From: Epiperipatus broadwayi
Lineage: Eukaryota; Onychophora; Udeonychophora; Euonychophora; Peripatidae
Direction of reading: 5' to 3'
NCBI GenBank assembly: GCA_028023455.1
Contig: JAQFVV010012419.1
Coordinates: 1,250,501 to 1,314,500 of the forward strand
DNA: 64,000 nucleotides
Made by a program: the position numbers and the translations under genes. Under the pieces are notes generated by a model. It did no database searches. It saw only the letters and a program-made list of their open reading frames with translations, and was not told the origin of the DNA. How positions within the stretch are numbered: position 1 is the first letter of the stretch; each line of letters opens with the position of its first letter. Shown one piece after another: positions 1 to 10,410 of the stretch.

Positions 1-422
1 TTGTGCACTCCAGAAAAAACTAGAATGTATTCGATAGGTTGTTTTAGATCGTGCGCTGATAGCTGTGGAATTTAATTAAGGTATTGACATAATGGCGATT
101 GACTATTCCAAGAGATATTTGCTGATTGCAAATATTTGCTGATTGCAAATATTTCTGGATAAGAGACGATACCTTATTGGACGGTGTATTAATTGCTACA
201 GTTGTCAGCAAGCAATAGAAGACTGGGTAACATCTATGCAGGGCAGCAATTGGAGGACAACTCCAGTAGAGAGCAGTCACACAGTAGTTGAGTAGCAGTA
301 TTGGAGTAGATGTCGGTTTAACACCAGCAGAGATATCTCACGTTAGTACTTGCGGTTAATGACCAGCACCCAGTGGAAATGTAGTTCACAGGTGTAGCTG
401 AAAGAGACCGCAGCAGAGAAGA

Positions 423-575
423 GCATTAGTTGCAGAAAAGGCATTAGTTGCAGAGTAGGGCATTAGTTGCAGAGTAGAAGCATTCGTTGCAGAGCAGAGC
501 ATTAGTTGCAGAGTAAAAGCATTCATTGCAGAGCAAGGCATTTGTTGCAAAATAGACCATTCATTGGAGAGCACT
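423..575. repeat. 19-20 bp minisatellite, first array
   Basis: About eight imperfect units of the form GCATTAGTTGCAGAGTAGA, alternating GCATTAG and GCATTCG variants, ending in more divergent units near 575. It lies inside the first large direct repeat. The repetitive short peptides on the minus strand simply translate this array. Confidence 0.85.
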
Positions 576-1537
576 CGTTGGAAAAGAACGGCATGGGAAT
601 TGCGATTACGTAAAGTAGAGAGAGAGTTGTTGCAGACTGTTCGCTATTCTGATTATTTAATAACATTGTGTCCTAATGTATATAGACATGCATATGGATA
701 CTTCAATAAGTTCATAACACATATAAGAAATTATATACATAATCAAGTGTCCGATTTTCCCACTAACAGTTCTATTCTATGATGGCCGGTTTGCCAAAAC
801 CTCTTCTTAAAATCTATTAATAGAATGGCGTGGGAATTGCGATTGCGTAAAGTAGAGAGAGAGTTGGTTGCAGACTGTTTGCTATTCTGATTACTTAATA
901 ACATCGTGCCCTAATGTATATAGATGTGCATATGGATACTTCAATGGCACAGTCACATTCGGAACCTGTGAGTAGCGAATAAGTTTGGCATACAACAAGG
1001 TTAGCGATAGACAGAGAAACTTGGTGAAAATGGAAATCCCAGTTAGTAGCAACAGAAAAACAACACCAAGGAATAGCAACAAGGGTTTTTCTGGAGTGGA
1101 GGGAGGAGTGTAGTGTTTGTAAAAATGGCGGACATGTTTGTGCACTCCAGAAAAAACTAGAATGTATTCGAGAGGTTGTTTTAGATCATGCGCTGATAGC
1201 TGTGGAATTTAAAGCATTGACATAATGGCGATCGACTATTCCAAGAGATATTTGATGATTGCAAATATTTCTGGATAAGAGACATACCTTATTGGATGGT
1301 GTATTAATTGCTACAGTTGTCAGCAAGCAATAGAAGACTGGGTAACATCTACACAGGGCAGCAATTAGAGGACAACTCCAGTAGAGAGCAGTCACACAGT
1401 AGTTGAGTAGCAGTATTGGAGTAGACGTTGGTTTAACACCAGCAGAGATATCTTGCATTAGTGCTTGCGGTTAATGACCAGCGCCCAGTGGAAATGTAGT
1501 TCACGGGTGTAGCTGAAAGAGACCGCAGCAGAGAAGA

Positions 1538-1690
1538 GCATTAGTTGCAGAGAAGGCATTAGTTGCAGAGTAGGGCATTAGTTGCAGAGTAGAAGCATTC
1601 GTTGCAGAGCAGAGCATTAGTTGCAGAGTAGAAGCATTCGTTGCAGAGCAAGGCATTCGTTGCAAAATAGACCATTCGTTGGAGAGCACT
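1538..1690. repeat. 19-20 bp minisatellite, second array
   Basis: Same GCATTAGTTGCAGAG-type units as at 423-575, in the same order of variants. The array was therefore copied with the larger unit rather than expanded independently. Confidence 0.85.
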
Positions 1691-1829
1691 CATTGGAAAA
1701 GAACGGCGTGGAAATTGCGATTACGTAGAGAGAGAGATTTGTTGCAGACTGTTCGCTATTCTGATTACTTAATAACATCGTGTCCTAATGTATATAGACG
1801 TGCATATGGATACTTCAGCAAGTAAAAGA

Positions 1830-2318
1830 AAACCACAGTAATACCAAAGTCCACATATTAATTCAATTAATAATTAGAAAAATGGGTAATTGTAAATTGC
1901 AACAGTATATGCTTTTTAGACTGGAAAAGTAACTGGAAATTGTAAAAACAGCAGCACTTTGAGCAAATCAAAAAGAAACAACATCGTAATAATAATCTAG
2001 TCGCAGCAGTAAATTTAAAGTGAACGTATTAATTCCATTAGTAATACGAGAAATAACTGTACATTGTAGCACTCTGATCAGATAGTTGTTAGACTGGCGA
2101 AATAACTATAAATTAAAGCACTTTGAGCAGATCAAAGGAAACAACAGTATTAATAAAGTCAACGTTTTAATTCAGTTACTAAATAAAAAAATAAGTATTA
2201 ATTTCAGCACTTGGATCAGATGGTTTTTCGACAGGAGGAAAAATGTTCCTTATGTCTTTCAACATGGAAAAGGTGTCATCATGTCTGTGTAAGCAGGAGT
2301 AAAAATGTTTTTTATATG
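1830..2318. repeat. Degenerate short-period repeat field, left part
   Basis: Variants of AGCACTTTGAGCAGATCAAA occur near 1952, 2068, 2118 and 2206, followed by pieces like GTCAACGTTTTAATTCAGTT. A longer register, starting with GACTGGNNAA near 1918 and 2091, gives a spacing of about 173 bp. The same motifs resume beyond the Gypsy element at 7860-8150. The Gypsy element therefore landed inside this field. Too divergent to define a consensus by eye. Confidence 0.6.
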
Positions 2319-2323
2319 AAAAC

Positions 2324-3036
2324 TTCAGTGTCCAGCGGCACTCTATTGCTCGCTGGATTGCAACTATCAATAACACAATATAAAATAATTAATGAGGCAG
2401 CCCAGCAAGTAGGTTTAAATAACGAAGATTTATTTAAAGGTTTATATATATATGTTAATCACTGTTAATATATACAAAGTACGAATAATATATACATGCT
2501 AATATTATTATATATATATATAAGGGGCCCGAAGGCAGAGTAAAATAATAAAGAGATCAGTACGACCTGTTATATTTTCCTAGGTTTACCTTGGCACATC
2601 CAGAGGTAAACCTCTCCACAAGGCTAGTTGAAGCAAAGGAGCTGACTGGAGCACCTGAGGAAATGGCACATCTACCTTTCAAGCGCTTCACTTAGCAAGT
2701 GTCCTCTCTCAGTTCAATATAAGATCCATTACTTGTCACGCCTTTATTTTGGAGTAGCCTCCCTTCATTGGCCATCCACTGTCCACGTGGTGGTCATCTC
2801 TTTAGTTCTTATAGGATCCCTGATTAGATAATGTCACGCCTTTAACATTGTCTATTCTAAGCAATGGCTTTGTTTACATTATCCAATCCTTCTTGATAAA
2901 TTACTTTATAGTTTAGCGCTAATATATCATTTAATTATTTACAAAACACAATTAGCGATCCGTTAGTTTTACATTTATTTTTATTATTGGTTAAATGTAT
3001 TTTTTTCTATACATGCACATACACACACATGTAGCA
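2324..3036 (-). repeat. 3' LTR of the Gypsy element
   Basis: 713 bp, nearly identical to 7063-7769. On the minus strand it starts TGCTACATGTG and ends CACTGAA, so the usual terminal CA is replaced by AA. Differences from the other LTR are scattered substitutions and small (TA)n length changes, implying a fairly recent insertion. Confidence 0.92.
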
Positions 3037-3552
3037 TACCTCCCCCAAGTTCAGAGATAGTGTTTTAGTTTGTTGATTTTTTTTTTCTGAACTTAGCACA
3101 TAATCACTGAGGTGGGAGGGAATTTTACTTTCCCTCTTAGAATGTTGGGGGATGTCCAATTCTGCATCTGGATCATCATCTTTTCTCGGAAATGGCTGCG
3201 GCATTTGTTGTATACTTTCGTCTTTATGCAATTGATTTATGTGTTTGCATAACTCTCTTCCGTTCTCCATTCGTACTGCAACCACTTGCTTACTTAAATG
3301 TCACACAATTTCCGCTTTAATCCAGAATCTATCCTGATTATTTCTAACCCATACGCGGTCTTGTGGTGAGAATTTATAATTTCTGCCTGAAGGTACTTCG
3401 GTGTCCTTCGTTGGTATAATTTTGTCAAGCTTTGTTCGCAGTCTACGACCTAGATATTTCTCTGTGGGTGATTTACCCGACTTAGCTGTAGGCGTAGAGT
3501 GTTGGTAAAGAAGCGCGTTTAAGACGGCTTCGTGCAGACTTTGTTTTCCCAT
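3007..3552 (-). pseudogene. pol: Gypsy pol, integrase C-terminal remnants
   Basis: Two open pieces (3552-3301 and 3285-3007). The first holds the distal integrase sequence LLYQHSTPTAKSGKSPTEKYLGRR and a downstream WVRNNQDRFWIKAEIV module. The second continues with RELCKHINQLHKD, the motif that usually closes Gypsy integrases, then a hydrophilic tail. The second piece runs into the LTR. A stop separates the two pieces. Confidence 0.75.
3037..3050 (-). other. Polypurine tract next to the 3' LTR
   Basis: The minus strand reads AACTTGGGGGAGGTA immediately before the 3' LTR. A G/A-rich run here primes plus-strand DNA synthesis in LTR retroelements. Confidence 0.65.
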
Positions 3553-3637
3553 TTTATTGATGGTGGATTTTAAATTCTGTACAGTTTTTTCAGCCAGTCC
3601 ATTTGATTGGGGGTGGTAAGGTGGAGTAAATATGTGG

Positions 3638-5233
3638 TTAATTCCCCATTCGTTCTTCGAGTAAGCAAACTTTTCTGATGTAAAACCTGTGCCGTTGTCG
3701 GATACTAGGGTTTCTGGGAGACTGGTGTGCGAACATTTTCAACAGTTTGTCAATGGCTTCATCCGAACCTGTATTTTTAACTATTTTATATTCGGCCCAT
3801 CCTGAATAGGCATCCACTGCTACTAGAAATAATTGTCCTTGAATAAGACCGCAGTGATCTATATGAATTCTCTGCCATGGCTTGTCTGCTTCTTGCCAGG
3901 ACTCGAATTTAGCTGAGGGTGCATTTGCACATGACTGGCAGTTTGTGCAGTTTTTTATGCACTGTTCTATGTCACTGTTAATTTTCGGCCACCAGACATA
4001 ACTACGAGCTAACGCTTTCGCCCTTACAATGCCAGGATGACCTTCGTGCAATAAATTAAGTATTTGCAACCTGCCGCTTACTGGGATTAGTACTTGGTCA
4101 CCTCTGAGTATACAGTCTTTGCAAATGTACAGTTGTTCTCGAGCTTTCCATAGCTCTATATGCAAGAAAGATGGTCTTTGTTTTGGCCAACCTTTGCTGA
4201 TTCTTTCCATGATCCATCTGTAGCCAGCATCTTCTCTGGTCCAAGCGGCTACCATTGCGCTGTTAAGTGTCTGGCTGTTTAGTGCATCGATATAAATAAT
4301 TTCTACTTCGTTTACTTCTTTCTCGAGCTGATCTGGCATTCGCGATAACGCGTCGGCATGACCGATTTTCATGCCTTTTTTGTATTCGAGGTTATAATTG
4401 TAACCTGCTAGTATGTTAAGCCATCTCAACATACGAGGGCTTAAATGTTCAGGCATCTGTTTCATGCCTAGAATTCCCAAGAGTGGCTTATGGTTGGTTA
4501 TTAATTGGAAAGGACATCCATATAGATATTGGTGGAATTTACGAATTCCTAACACTATGGCGATAGCTTTCTTGTCTAGCTGGCTGTAGTTCTTTTCCGC
4601 CTTGGACAAGGTGCACGACGCGTATGCTATAGGATGTTCTCCAGAGTGGGATGGATGACATATCACTGCCCCCATGCCATTTTCTGATGCATCAGTTGTC
4701 ACGGTTACCTCACGCTCGCTGTCATAATGGACCAGTAGTTTATTTGATGTGAGAAGGGCTTTGGTGTGGAGAAATGCTTGCTCTTGTGCTGCTTCCCAAT
4801 TCCATTTCTGGTTTTTTTTTAATAATTCGTACAGCGGCGTCGCTATGTGTGCTTTGCCATTCAGGAAGTTTTCAAAATAGTTCACCAGGCCCAAAAAGGC
4901 CTGTAGTTGTTTTACATTATTCGGTCTTCTGGCGTCAGATACTGCTTTGACTTTTTCAGGGGAGGGGCTTATTCCTGAGTTTGACACTATGTGACCCAGG
5001 AATTTTATTTCAGTAGCCTTCCAAATACATTTTTTCACATTTAATTTTGCTCCAAATTCCTCCAGTCTTTGGCAAACTTTTGAGATACGAGTGCTCAATT
5101 CATTTTCTGAATTAGCAGTGACCAATATATTGTCAAAGTAGGGGATGACGCCTCGAGTCCATTTAGAAAAGTCTCCACTTTTGCTTGGAATATACTTGGT
5201 GCTGAAGCTATTCCGAATGGTAGACGTTTGCAT
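3638..5233 (-). pseudogene. pol: Gypsy pol, RT, RNase H and integrase
   Basis: About 530 codons. The RT catalytic box reads YFDN at residues 32-35, where YxDD is required, so the second aspartate is lost. The thumb follows (FLGHIVSNSGISPSPEKV). RNase H has TTDASENGMGAVI and HADALSRMP. Integrase has the HHCC zinc region (LLHEGHPGI, then NCTNCQ) and the first core aspartate in HIDHCG, with VDAYSGWAEY next. The start given is only the first ATG in this frame; real RT sequence just upstream lies in another frame. The end is another frame break within the integrase core. Confidence 0.9.
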
Positions 5234-5443
5234 CTAAATAACCCTATGTGGGATTTGGTGGAAGGCCGAGTTGAGGTCTAATTTTGAAAAATATTTAGAC
5301 TTTTGGAGTGACGCTATGATTTCTCTTGAGTTAGGAACGGGGTATGCGTGTTTGTTTAATGCTTTATTGACTGATACACGTAATCGCCGCACAAACGTAT
5401 TTGTCCATTTGGCTCGGTTATTACAACCAGTGGGGTAGCCCAC
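5234..5443 (-). pseudogene. pol: Gypsy pol, RT palm fragment in a shifted frame
   Basis: Carries the first catalytic aspartate in FSKLDLNSAFHQI, preceded by YPVPNSREIIASL, the standard Gypsy RT block. It ends at a stop before the next RT block, which continues in another frame, so there are two frame breaks within one RT domain. Confidence 0.8.
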
Positions 5444-5973
5444 TCGGCTTCTTCTGTTGCTTCAAGCATGCCATCTTTAACCAATTGCTTTATTTCCTCT
5501 GCTATTTTTTCTTTCTGAGCATACAGAATCTTTCGTGGTCTACAAATTATAGGCACTGCTTCAGGTGATAATTCTAATGAAACTGGTTTTGTTTTTATCC
5601 TTCCCGGTTCTCCATCGAAAAGTTTAGGAAAACACTGTCTGATGTTTTTTTCAATGTCAATATTTTTGACCCAAGCAATGTCAATATTTTTGATCCAAGC
5701 AATTTTTATTCCCAGTTGCTGAAACCAATCACGGCCAATTAGAGGATTTATAGGGGTGTGTACTATATATAACGGCAATGTAACTATTTTTTCCGCATTG
5801 TTTGAAGTAATTGGAGCCTCAATTACTCCTTTAATTTTTATAGCGTTACCATTGACGTCTTGAGCTTTCAGATTTGTACGCATCAGTCTAGGTGGCTGTC
5901 TCATATCTGCCACAATGGTTTTCCAATCTTTAATGAAAAGTAACGACACCCCACTACCGCTGTCAATTTCCAT
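5356..5973 (-). pseudogene. pol: Gypsy pol, protease and start of reverse transcriptase
   Basis: Aspartic protease with the catalytic MEIDSGSGVS box (D-S-G) at the start and the flap-side PLIGRDWFQQLGI motif about 80 residues on. The start of RT follows (ATEEAEWATPLVVITEPNGQIRLCGDY). The frame is lost after RLCGDY and resumes in 5443-5234, a single-frame break. PLSMEIDSGSG resembles Gypsy proteases, not retroviral ones. Confidence 0.85.
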
Positions 5974-6005
5974 CGATAGGGGTTTTCCGTAAATTTTGAG
6001 TTATT

Positions 6006-6857
6006 TCAAATTTCTGTGATTGGTCCGAAGACATTATTAATTGCCGAAAATTCCTCTTGTTTATATTTTCTCGTATCGCTCTCTTGGCTGTTATTCTTTG
6101 TATAATTATCGTATTTTTTATTTCTGCACATTTTTTCCCAGTGACCGAATTTATTGCAGTGTTTACAGCGTTGGTCTTTATAAAAACAGTCACGTGCCAT
6201 GTGATCTAGTTTTTCGCAGCAAAAACACTTAATTCGACTTTTCTTAATGTCTGTTGTTTCACTTTGATCAGGCACCCTTCTATCTGGTTTGTCTACTTTG
6301 TGGACTTCATAAGGATCATTGTCCGCTATTTTCATGGCCGCAAATTCCTTTGATTGCTGCAACACGAGTTCGTGAGCTATACCACGTTTGATAGCTACTT
6401 TATAGTTAATATCCATATCTGCCAATAACTGCTGTCTCAGACTATCACTGCTCATTCCACATAAAAATTGTTCGAGGAGGGCTTCCTCCAGGTATGAATT
6501 GTAGACACAGTTTTTTGCGAGTTCTCGCAGGGCAGTATCATAATCTTGTGTCCGCTCGTTCTTGCTTTGGCGGCGATTTTTAAAGTGGAGTCTGGCAATG
6601 TGTCTAGACTCACGAGGATTAAAATAGTCGGTCAAACGATCTTTGACCTGTTCAAATGTTAATTCTTCCGGGGTTTTAGGTTCACATAGCCTATTTGCGA
6701 TCTGGATTACTCCTTTTCCAGTGAAACACAATAAGGTCGCTGTTTTGCTTTTATCGTCTTTTACTCTGTTAATAATTAACAGTTTTTCAATTTGTTGAAC
6801 GTACAGGGGCCACTCACTTGCCTCTCTGACATCAAATTCGGATATTGCCGGCTGCAT
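6006..6857 (-). pseudogene. gag: Gypsy gag polyprotein ORF (283 aa, open)
   Basis: Structural nucleocapsid/capsid protein that packages the element RNA. The N-terminal ~190 residues form a helical capsid-like region (ASEWPLYVQQIEKLL, then FNPRESRHIARLHF). Two CX2CX4HX4C zinc knuckles follow near residues 210-245 (CFCCEKLDHMARDC and CKHCNKFGHWEKMC). The ORF itself is uninterrupted; it is listed as a pseudogene because the element around it is dead. It stops at a TGA, and the pol frame is shifted relative to it with a stop in the gap. The normal gag-pol link is therefore either a lost frameshift site or separate translation. Confidence 0.85.
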
Positions 6858-7044
6858 TACAGTACTTAGTCAATTTAACAAAAATATAAAAATTTTACGA
6901 TAACTTAGTCAATTTAACGAAATATAAAAATATTTTTCTTAGTAGTTTTATCTCCTCACGAAATCAAATAATTAGACGCTAATGTATTCGGCTGTCGATG
7001 TGTTGATTGTTATTACTGAGAATTACACCATTGAGGTTCGTAAT

Positions 7045-7062
7045 CAACTGTAACTGTGCCAA
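7045..7062 (-). other. Putative tRNA primer-binding site
   Basis: Directly inside the 5' LTR the minus strand reads TTGGCACAGTTACAGTTG. TGG is the complement of a tRNA 3' CCA, as expected for a primer-binding site with a 1-base offset. I cannot assign the tRNA by eye. Confidence 0.5.
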
Positions 7063-7769
7063 TTCAGTGTCCAGTGGCACTATTGCTCGCTGGATTGCAA
7101 CTATCAATAACACAATATAAAATAATTAATGAGGCAGCCCGGCAAGTAGGTTTAAATAACGAAGATTTATTTAAAGGTTTATATATATGTTAATCACTAT
7201 TAATATATACAAAGTACGAATAATATATACACGCTAATATTATTATATATAAATAAGGGGCCCGAAGGCAGAGTAAAATAATAAAGAGATCGGTACGACC
7301 TGTTATAGTTCCCTAGGTTTACTTTGGCACGTCCGGAGGTAAACCTCTCCGCAAGGCTAGGTGAAGCAAAGGAGCTGACTGGAGCACCCGAGGAAATGGC
7401 ACATCTACCTTTCAAGCGCTTCACTTAGCAAGTGTCCTCTCTCAGTTCAATATTAGATCCATTACTTGTCATGCCTTTATTTTGGAGTAGCCTCCCTTCA
7501 TTGGCCATCCGCTGTCCACTTGGTGGTCATCTCTTTAGTTCTTATAGGATCCCTGATTAGATAATGTCACGCCTTTAACATTGTCTATTCTAAGCAATGG
7601 CTTTGTTTACATTATCCAATCCTTCTTGATAAATTACTTTATAGTTTAGCGCTAATATATCATTTAATTATTTACAAAACACAATTAGCGATCCGTTAGT
7701 TTTACATTTATTTTTATTATTGGTTAAACGTATTTTTTTCTATACATGCACATACACACACATGTAGCA
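7063..7769 (-). repeat. 5' LTR of the Gypsy element
   Basis: 707 bp, the partner of 2324-3036. In element orientation this is the promoter-bearing LTR. It holds a short GC-richer block (GGGGCCCGAAGG on the plus strand near 7257) in an otherwise AT-rich sequence. Confidence 0.92.
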
Positions 7770-7774
7770 AAAAC

Positions 7775-10410
7775 AAATAAAAGGAAAAAATATATAAATA
7801 ACAAACTCAACGCTTTACTTCAATTCGTAATTAAAAAAAAAACAATCAGGGAGATTGCATTAATATGATCAGATGGTTTTCAGACTTAAGTTTATAAGTT
7901 GCAACATTTTGAACAGATAAAAGGAAGCAACAACATTATTAACAAAGTTAACGTATTAATTTAATTCTTAAATAAAGAAATATTTGTCAACGAATTATTT
8001 CAATTATTACATCCAAAAATTATTTTAAAATGTAGCACTTTTAGCAGATAAAAGACAACAATGGAGTATTAACAAAATCAACGTTTTAATTCAGTTACTA
8101 AATCAAAAAATAAATGTTATTTTCAGTACTTTGATCAGATTGAATAAAAACTCAGAAGATGAAATTAAAAATGATCAAACAAAATTACAATAACAACAAG
8201 GAGCAACTTTAAAATGTAAAAAAACAAAATTTTCAACCAGCAAATGCAATAATTTCCAAAAAAAAATTACACCAAGAAGTTTTGAGACGTAAGAAATTGT
8301 GTTTTGTTGACACGTTTTAAAACACGTTTTGTGCAAGTTCAAAAACACGTTTTTCGAGATGAAAAAAGCGCTGTTTATTTCACGTTCGCAAGATTACACG
8401 TTTTATCGCGTATGTGAATAATCGTCCTATCTATTCTAGGTTGCAGGAATAATACCCAAGTACCATATTTTCTATACATGAAACTATTGTTAATTTCCAA
8501 TAATAGTTTTTTTTTTTTTTTTGGTTTACTAAAATATAATTCAATTTCATGCTTTTATTTGCTGTAAATGACTTTCTTTTTACTAATTTACTTCTTATAA
8601 CTTTGTTTTTGACCCAACAACTGCATTTAATCTGGTAAGGAATTGCTTTCTCTTAAAATACATGCTATTGTGAAGTATTTTTTTCTTTTATTTAATACAA
8701 ATTTTTGTATCGACTGACCACTTTTTGCTTTTTTTAAAAATTTAATATACATATTGTTCTTGAACTACTTTTAGCTTTCTTTTATTTAAAATACATTTTT
8801 CATTGCAAAATATATATTTTTTATTTAATATATAGTTGTATCATAAATTCAATAATAAACGTTGACATTTTTGGAATTTGCATTTCGATACGCATTTTAT
8901 TTGCAATTAATATAATTATACATTAAATAAGTAATATATTTGCAAAACATGTAATTTCCTTAGTCTTTACTTAATATACTGAAATATTTATAAATTCAAG
9001 AGTAAATGCGAACATTTTATTTTTTATCGATTAGTGTTTCTATTGATCAATATTGGTTACTAAGCAGTTTCATTGAGCGTCCAGAATTTATACTATAGGA
9101 GCATCGCATTCGTATTAGGTTTAGAATTTTAAAAATAAAGTTTTTATCATGAAAGCAATAAAAAATTAGACTTTTTGAATTGTTCATTTCACTCAATTTT
9201 CTGAAATATAATGCAATTACCAATGATTGCTTTTAAAACAATTTTTTAAGTTGAAAACATCAAAAATACTAATTAAATGTCACCATTGAATAGTAAAATA
9301 AAAGATAAGTTTTAAATAAAAATAATAAAATTATTTTATTTAAAATAAAAATAATGTTATTTCCTAAACATTTTTTTTTTTAATTTTGAGACCTGTTAAA
9401 TGAATTTTTGAAAAAGCAACGACCTATTAAAATTATTTGTCAATGTATAAAAATAATCATTTAGATTTGTGGCCACATTTTTAGAATTATGTCAAAGAAT
9501 TATTTATATTCTTTTATATATGTAATATTTGAATTAAAAGTAATCCATTCTATATGAAGAATGACTGTCAGTTGCTTATTTATGTGTACATTTGAAGAGA
9601 ATCATGGACTATAGAGTGACAAATCAATTTGGTCACTTCTGCACTTAAACTTTCTTTGAATCTCCACGTTAACAGATTTTAAATAGTTCTGTGAAAAATA
9701 AAGACTTTTCCAACAACTTATTTACAAACGAACAGTGAAGAAGACCATTTATCACATGTGACTAGTATCAGCTGATAAGGTCTTGAACCATTCTTGTTTT
9801 ACCTGTAATAAAATATTATTTGAAGATTCTTATTTAACAATAAAAGGAGCAGGTTAAACTTCAACACAAAAACTTTTAACTATCATTCTTGTTATTTTAA
9901 TAATGACTAAACTGAATAGAATCTTGACATCATTTACTCACTAATGTTAGATAGTTAGGAAAACCCCAATTATGACAAATAGATTTTCTACTACTATGTC
10001 ATGAAATTATTCCATACATATAGTTAGATTTTAGTGTGGCTTAGAAGACAGTATTACATTATAAAATTGATCAACTTTAGCTTGCATAAAATACCATTTT
10101 AATGATCTATAATTGCATAAATCATTAGACTGCCATTAATAAAAAATGTACATTCTTTCACTTTTGTAGATACTATCTTTCAATATAAAAGCTTCCATAT
10201 TCCACAAATGTGATTTGCCATGCCAGGCATGCATCTAGATTTTAGGATCGATAATTTTATTGTTTCTGGAAGGTCGATTGTAATAATGATTAATTTTAAT
10301 GACAACTTCAAGTGAAATATGATTATTTAAGAAAAACAGATGCAAATTAGTTTGAGAAAAGAGGAAATAGTCTCTCTAGACTAATACTTATAACAGATGT
10401 TATTTTTTAA
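7775..10410. other. AT-rich stretch without a recognisable gene
   Basis: 7775-8150 continues the degenerate repeat field seen left of the Gypsy element. 8305-8405 has a small cluster of ACACGTTTT copies. From about 8430 to 10410 I see only AT-rich sequence with homopolymer runs and no ORF or repeat that I can support. Confidence 0.5.

Larger units (their letters stand above)
1..1826. repeat. Two direct copies of a ~0.7-kb unit, period about 1138 bp
   Basis: The first ~720 bases recur from about 1138 to 1826 with few changes; both copies begin with TTGTGCACTCCAG. A shorter third piece (about 825-935) repeats only the end of the unit, from GTGGGAATTGCGATT to GGATACTTCAAT. Between them, 936-1137 is unique and richer in GC, and contains AAAATGGCGGAC just before the second copy. 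The left edge is cut by the window, so the full unit and further copies may lie outside. Class not recognised: it could be a non-autonomous element, an LTR pair or a promoter-like monomer array. Short ORFs here are repetitive and not believable as genes. Confidence 0.8.
2324..7769 (-). mobile_element. Ty3/Gypsy LTR retrotransposon, complete but inactivated
   Basis: A 5.4-kb element in reverse orientation. It has two ~0.7-kb LTRs, a primer-binding-site-like stretch inside the 5' LTR, gag with two zinc knuckles, and pol in the order protease, RT, RNase H, integrase. A purine tract abuts the 3' LTR. The 5-bp sequence AAAAC occurs immediately outside both ends (2319-2323 and 7770-7774), the expected target-site duplication, and the LTR ends found by aligning the two LTRs agree with it. 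The RT region is frameshifted and the YxDD box reads YFDN, so this copy cannot move on its own. The integrase-before-RT order of Ty1/Copia is excluded. No env-like ORF or chromodomain is seen. Confidence 0.93.

Noticed and set aside
386-1689. Repetitive ORFs with ATNAS/LQLM repeats on the minus strand
   Set aside because: They translate the 19-20 bp minisatellite in both large repeats; the period is not a multiple of three throughout.
421-1700. CRISPR-like spaced repeats
   Set aside because: The units are contiguous 19-20 bp minisatellite copies without unique spacers, in a eukaryotic sequence.
2329-3036. LTR boundary with TG...CA ends
   Set aside because: This reading leaves no target duplication; extending five bases to TTCAG gives matching AAAAC on both sides and agrees with the LTR alignment.
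5963-6193. Extra ORF overlapping the gag end and the pol start
   Set aside because: Wrong frame for both zinc knuckle and protease motifs; a shadow.
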